A DNA stretch of 32,639 nt, taken from HGM13006 sp964518645. Its GTDB lineage: Bacteria > Bacillota > Clostridia > Oscillospirales > Oscillospiraceae. Numbering within the stretch: the stretch's first letter is position 1; each line of letters begins with the position of its first letter. The position numbers and the translations under genes are program-made. Where the stretch lies: NCBI GenBank assembly GCA_964518645.1, contig CAZFGL010000006.1, forward strand, positions 1-32,639, written 5' to 3'. Below, piece after piece: positions 30,496 through 32,639 of this stretch. A model generated the notes under the pieces. The model saw only the letters and a program-made list of their open reading frames with translations, made no database searches and had not been told where the DNA came from.

Positions 30496-32112
30496 GTGAG
30501 AAAATACAATCTGGTACATATTCTTCTGCTGCTGACCCTCTTTTTCGCATGCTTGCAGGGAGAGGTGCTGGCAGGGGATGTGTCCGCTGACAGCTTCCAT
30601 GGGTCGAGAACTCTGGTGTATACCGTGGATGCGTCTGATCTGAACAGTTATATTGATGGTGGACGGCCGGCCTTTGACCTGATTCTGAGAATCTGCGCCC
30701 CGGAATGGTTAAGCTATGACCTTTCCGGGGATGGACGGGATGTCCGGTTCCAGCTGAGCTTCCAGTTTTCCTCCGGGGAGGATTACTGCGAAAAGATGGG
30801 GACGCTGCTGGGGTATCAGCCAAATCTGCTGTACGACACGGAGGACTATATCCTGCTGGAGAGCCATAACACCATGGAGATCCTGAACTTTCTGAAAACA
30901 GCGCTGGAAGAACGGGACTGCCTGTACGAAAAGCCCATGGAGGCGTATTTCAAGCAGACCAAAAATGAAATCACCCTTGGGGATGATGTCTATCAGGCCT
31001 ACGGCCGGGTAAAGGTTCGGACGCTGGATGCGGAGATCGTCCGCTTTGACAGCATGGAGATCGAGACCTGGTGGAAAGAGGATGGCGCCTATGAACGGAC
31101 GATCCTCCTGGGGCTTAATGACGGAGAGGCAGATCGGCAGCGGCTTATGTCCCGGCTGAGAAAGACAGGGACAGTTGCGGAAGAAACGGGGGAGACCGGG
31201 AGCATATATACGGTCACCTTTTCTGCGGACTCGGAAAGAGCGCTGTCGCAAAAGACCATGGAATGCCTGAATGTGGCCACCTGCCTCTATGGGGATTATG
31301 CACCGGCAGAGGACGGCACTGTGGAGGCAGAGCGCCGGGAGTATTTTGATCTGGACACACTGCTCTATGACAAAAGCGCATTCCGGTATGTGTTTCATTT
31401 CCCTGCCTTTGCCGGGAATATCACAGCCGAAGGCAGTGAAGTGGATTCTGAGAACGGAACGCTGACGGCATCGGCTGTGGACGAGATCGCCTTTTCCTAC
31501 AGAACACCGCCCTTTTTCTCCTCTGTGGAGATCCATACGGATCTGTCCCACTGGAGCGGGAGAATCCGGAAAACTGTAACACTGAAAATGCCTCTGGAGG
31601 GGGCAGCGGTGGTGCATGAGACGCTGTTTGCCCAGTTGAAACGGTCGCTGATCAACGGGACGACGCTGGATATTTACGATGAGGGCGGAGAGAGGATCTA
31701 TCGGCTGTCCTATGAAGCATATTCCCAGAGACAGATCAATCAGTTTTCTGAAGCTGTTTTCGGGCAGAGCAAGGGGCTGGAACGGCGGATCAGCTGGCTT
31801 CCCTTTGGAGAGAGCAGCGTGAAGGAGTATGTCAGTCTCCAGAATCTGACCGGGGACATGGCACCGCCCTTGTCCGTCAGCGTGAAGTATACCCTGCCGG
31901 AGCTGTCCCCTGGGAAAGATGCCGGGGTAAACGGGACGGAGAACACCACCGGTCGCCAGTTTGTGTACTCCCGGAGTGACGGGAAGATCATAAGCTTTGT
32001 CTACCGGCAGCTGTATCTTCCCCTTCTGGGGCTGGAGGCGGTGGCACTTCTGCTTCTGCTGATCCTGCCCCTCCGCTGTGTCGGGAAGATGAAAAAACGG
32101 AAAAAGCGCTGA
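30496..32112 (+). CDS. Secreted tail-anchored protein, last gene of the array
   Basis: A 538-residue protein beginning VRKYNLVHILLLLTLFFACLQGEVLA, a clear signal peptide, then about 470 residues outside, one membrane helix near the C-terminus (LPLLGLEAVALLLLLILPL) and a basic tail (KMKKRKKR) inside. The ectodomain has no recognised family; it is beta-rich with repeated segments of about 110 residues around 130-450. It has no zinc ribbon. GTG 30496 is chosen so that the signal peptide starts properly; GGAG is about 11 bases upstream, slightly far. It starts 16 bases after the preceding stop, so it belongs to the operon. It might be the outside partner of the ribbon proteins. Confidence 0.8.
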   Translation: MRKYNLVHILLLLTLFFACLQGEVLAGDVSADSFHGSRTLVYTVDASDLNSYIDGGRPAFDLILRICAPEWLSYDLSGDGRDVRFQLSFQFSSGEDYCEKMGTLLGYQPNLLYDTEDYILLESHNTMEILNFLKTALEERDCLYEKPMEAYFKQTKNEITLGDDVYQAYGRVKVRTLDAEIVRFDSMEIETWWKEDGAYERTILLGLNDGEADRQRLMSRLRKTGTVAEETGETGSIYTVTFSADSERALSQKTMECLNVATCLYGDYAPAEDGTVEAERREYFDLDTLLYDKSAFRYVFHFPAFAGNITAEGSEVDSENGTLTASAVDEIAFSYRTPPFFSSVEIHTDLSHWSGRIRKTVTLKMPLEGAAVVHETLFAQLKRSLINGTTLDIYDEGGERIYRLSYEAYSQRQINQFSEAVFGQSKGLERRISWLPFGESSVKEYVSLQNLTGDMAPPLSVSVKYTLPELSPGKDAGVNGTENTTGRQFVYSRSDGKIISFVYRQLYLPLLGLEAVALLLLLILPLRCVGKMKKRKKR

Positions 32113-32130
32113 GCTTGTTTTACGGACATG

Positions 32131-32172
32131 ACTGGTTCCGGTTCCCTTTGTGGGGGCCGGGGCCAGTTTTTT
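32131..32172 (+). terminator. Terminator of the zinc-ribbon operon
   Basis: ACTGGTTCCGGTTCCC (32131-32146) pairs with GGGGGCCGGGGCCAGT with G-U pairs, followed by six T. It closes the operon 19 bases after the last stop codon. Confidence 0.88.
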
Positions 32173-32257
32173 CAGCAGCGTTCAATGCCACGACAGCCCC
32201 CACGATTTCCCGGCAAAAAGTCTGAAAACACAAGGGATTTTACATGGGGCGAATGTC

Positions 32258-32286
32258 TTGTAGTTTCAAAAGTAATATGGTATAAT
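32258..32286 (+). promoter_or_regulatory. Promoter of uvrB
   Basis: TTGTAG (32258-32263), 17 bases, TATAAT (32281-32286), with TGG before the -10 (extended -10). No LexA-type box was recognised by eye. Confidence 0.75.
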
Positions 32287-32353
32287 ATATCACTGAAAAA
32301 CACACAAAAACGCAAATAATATTTGATTTTTCGTCCGTGGAAGGGGGATTGTT

Positions 32354-32639
32354 GTGGATTTTAAACTGGTTTCTGAATTTCAGCCCTCGGGCGACCAGCC
32401 GGAGGCCATTGATACACTGGTGAACGGCCTGAAAAACGGGCTGGATGAACAGGTGCTTCTGGGCGTTACCGGTTCCGGCAAGACCTTTACCATGGCCAAT
32501 ATTATCGCCAAAATGAACCGGCCTACGCTGGTGCTGGCCCACAACAAGACGCTGGCGGCACAGCTTTGCTCCGAGTTTAAGGAGTTCTTTCCGGAAAATG
32601 CGGTGGAGTATTTTGTATCCTACTACGACTACTATCAGC
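32354..32639 (+). CDS. uvrB: UvrB excinuclease subunit, N-terminal part (3' end outside window)
   Basis: UvrB is the damage-verification helicase-like subunit of UvrABC nucleotide excision repair. The visible 95 codons start VDFKLVSEFQPSGDQPEAI, typical of UvrB. The Walker A motif GVTGSGKT lies at residues 37-44, LVLAHNKTLAAQL follows (motif Ia), and VSYYDYYQ at the window edge is the start of the DNA-wedging beta hairpin. The GTG start is preceded by AAGGGGG at 32341-32347. Own promoter upstream; the gene runs past the end of the window with no stop codon. Confidence 0.97.
   Translation, partial: MDFKLVSEFQPSGDQPEAIDTLVNGLKNGLDEQVLLGVTGSGKTFTMANIIAKMNRPTLVLAHNKTLAAQLCSEFKEFFPENAVEYFVSYYDYYQ

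Overview
The window looks like chromosomal DNA of a moderately GC-rich, strictly anaerobic Clostridia bacterium, probably Oscillospiraceae-like. The grounds are the Firmicutes-type housekeeping genes (metG, an rqcP-type S4 gene, uvrB), strong Shine-Dalgarno sites, sigma-A promoters with 17-bp spacers, a desulfoferrodoxin, a PucR regulator and a BspA-like surface protein. Species assignment is inference.

Layout. 1-1860: 3' end of metG, then an rqcP-like gene and a terminator. 1870-3560: a small redox locus with thioredoxin, a Crp-type regulator and superoxide reductase. Both effector genes carry the same TGTGA-N5-TCAC box at the same distance from their -10. 3570-4365: a DUF2325 gene with a strong promoter and two GTTAG-N6-CTAAC elements, then about 500 bases of regulatory DNA with a Pho-box-like repeat array. 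4366-8516: AT3 acyltransferase, M24 aminopeptidase P and an AzlCD amino acid exporter. 8535-11300: a PucR regulator divergent from a CoA-transferase. 11476-18782: a GT2 glycosyltransferase, an O-antigen-ligase-like membrane protein and a 1464-residue secreted protein with BspA-type leucine-rich repeats and about 41 copies of a 22-residue aromatic repeat. 19028-19645: a small serine recombinase.

19790-32112 is the most unusual part: nine consecutive same-strand genes. Seven encode zinc-ribbon proteins with four-Cys ribbons. One is soluble with four ribbons; the others join one ribbon to a single membrane anchor and a different outside domain (YD repeats in three paralogues, a small alpha/beta domain, peptidoglycan-binding plus glycan-binding domains, a large metal-motif plus propeller-like ectodomain). 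An eighth (26928-27431) has the order reversed but still puts its ribbon in the cytoplasm. The ninth is a secreted, tail-anchored protein without a ribbon. I propose an envelope system built on a shared cytoplasmic ribbon docking module. Single proteins of this general design are known (TcaA of Staphylococcus, YvbJ of Bacillus); I do not recognise this array as described. The window ends in the start of uvrB.

No rRNA, tRNA, CRISPR array or IS element was recognised. Very long open frames opposite several genes are treated as shadows of codon bias.
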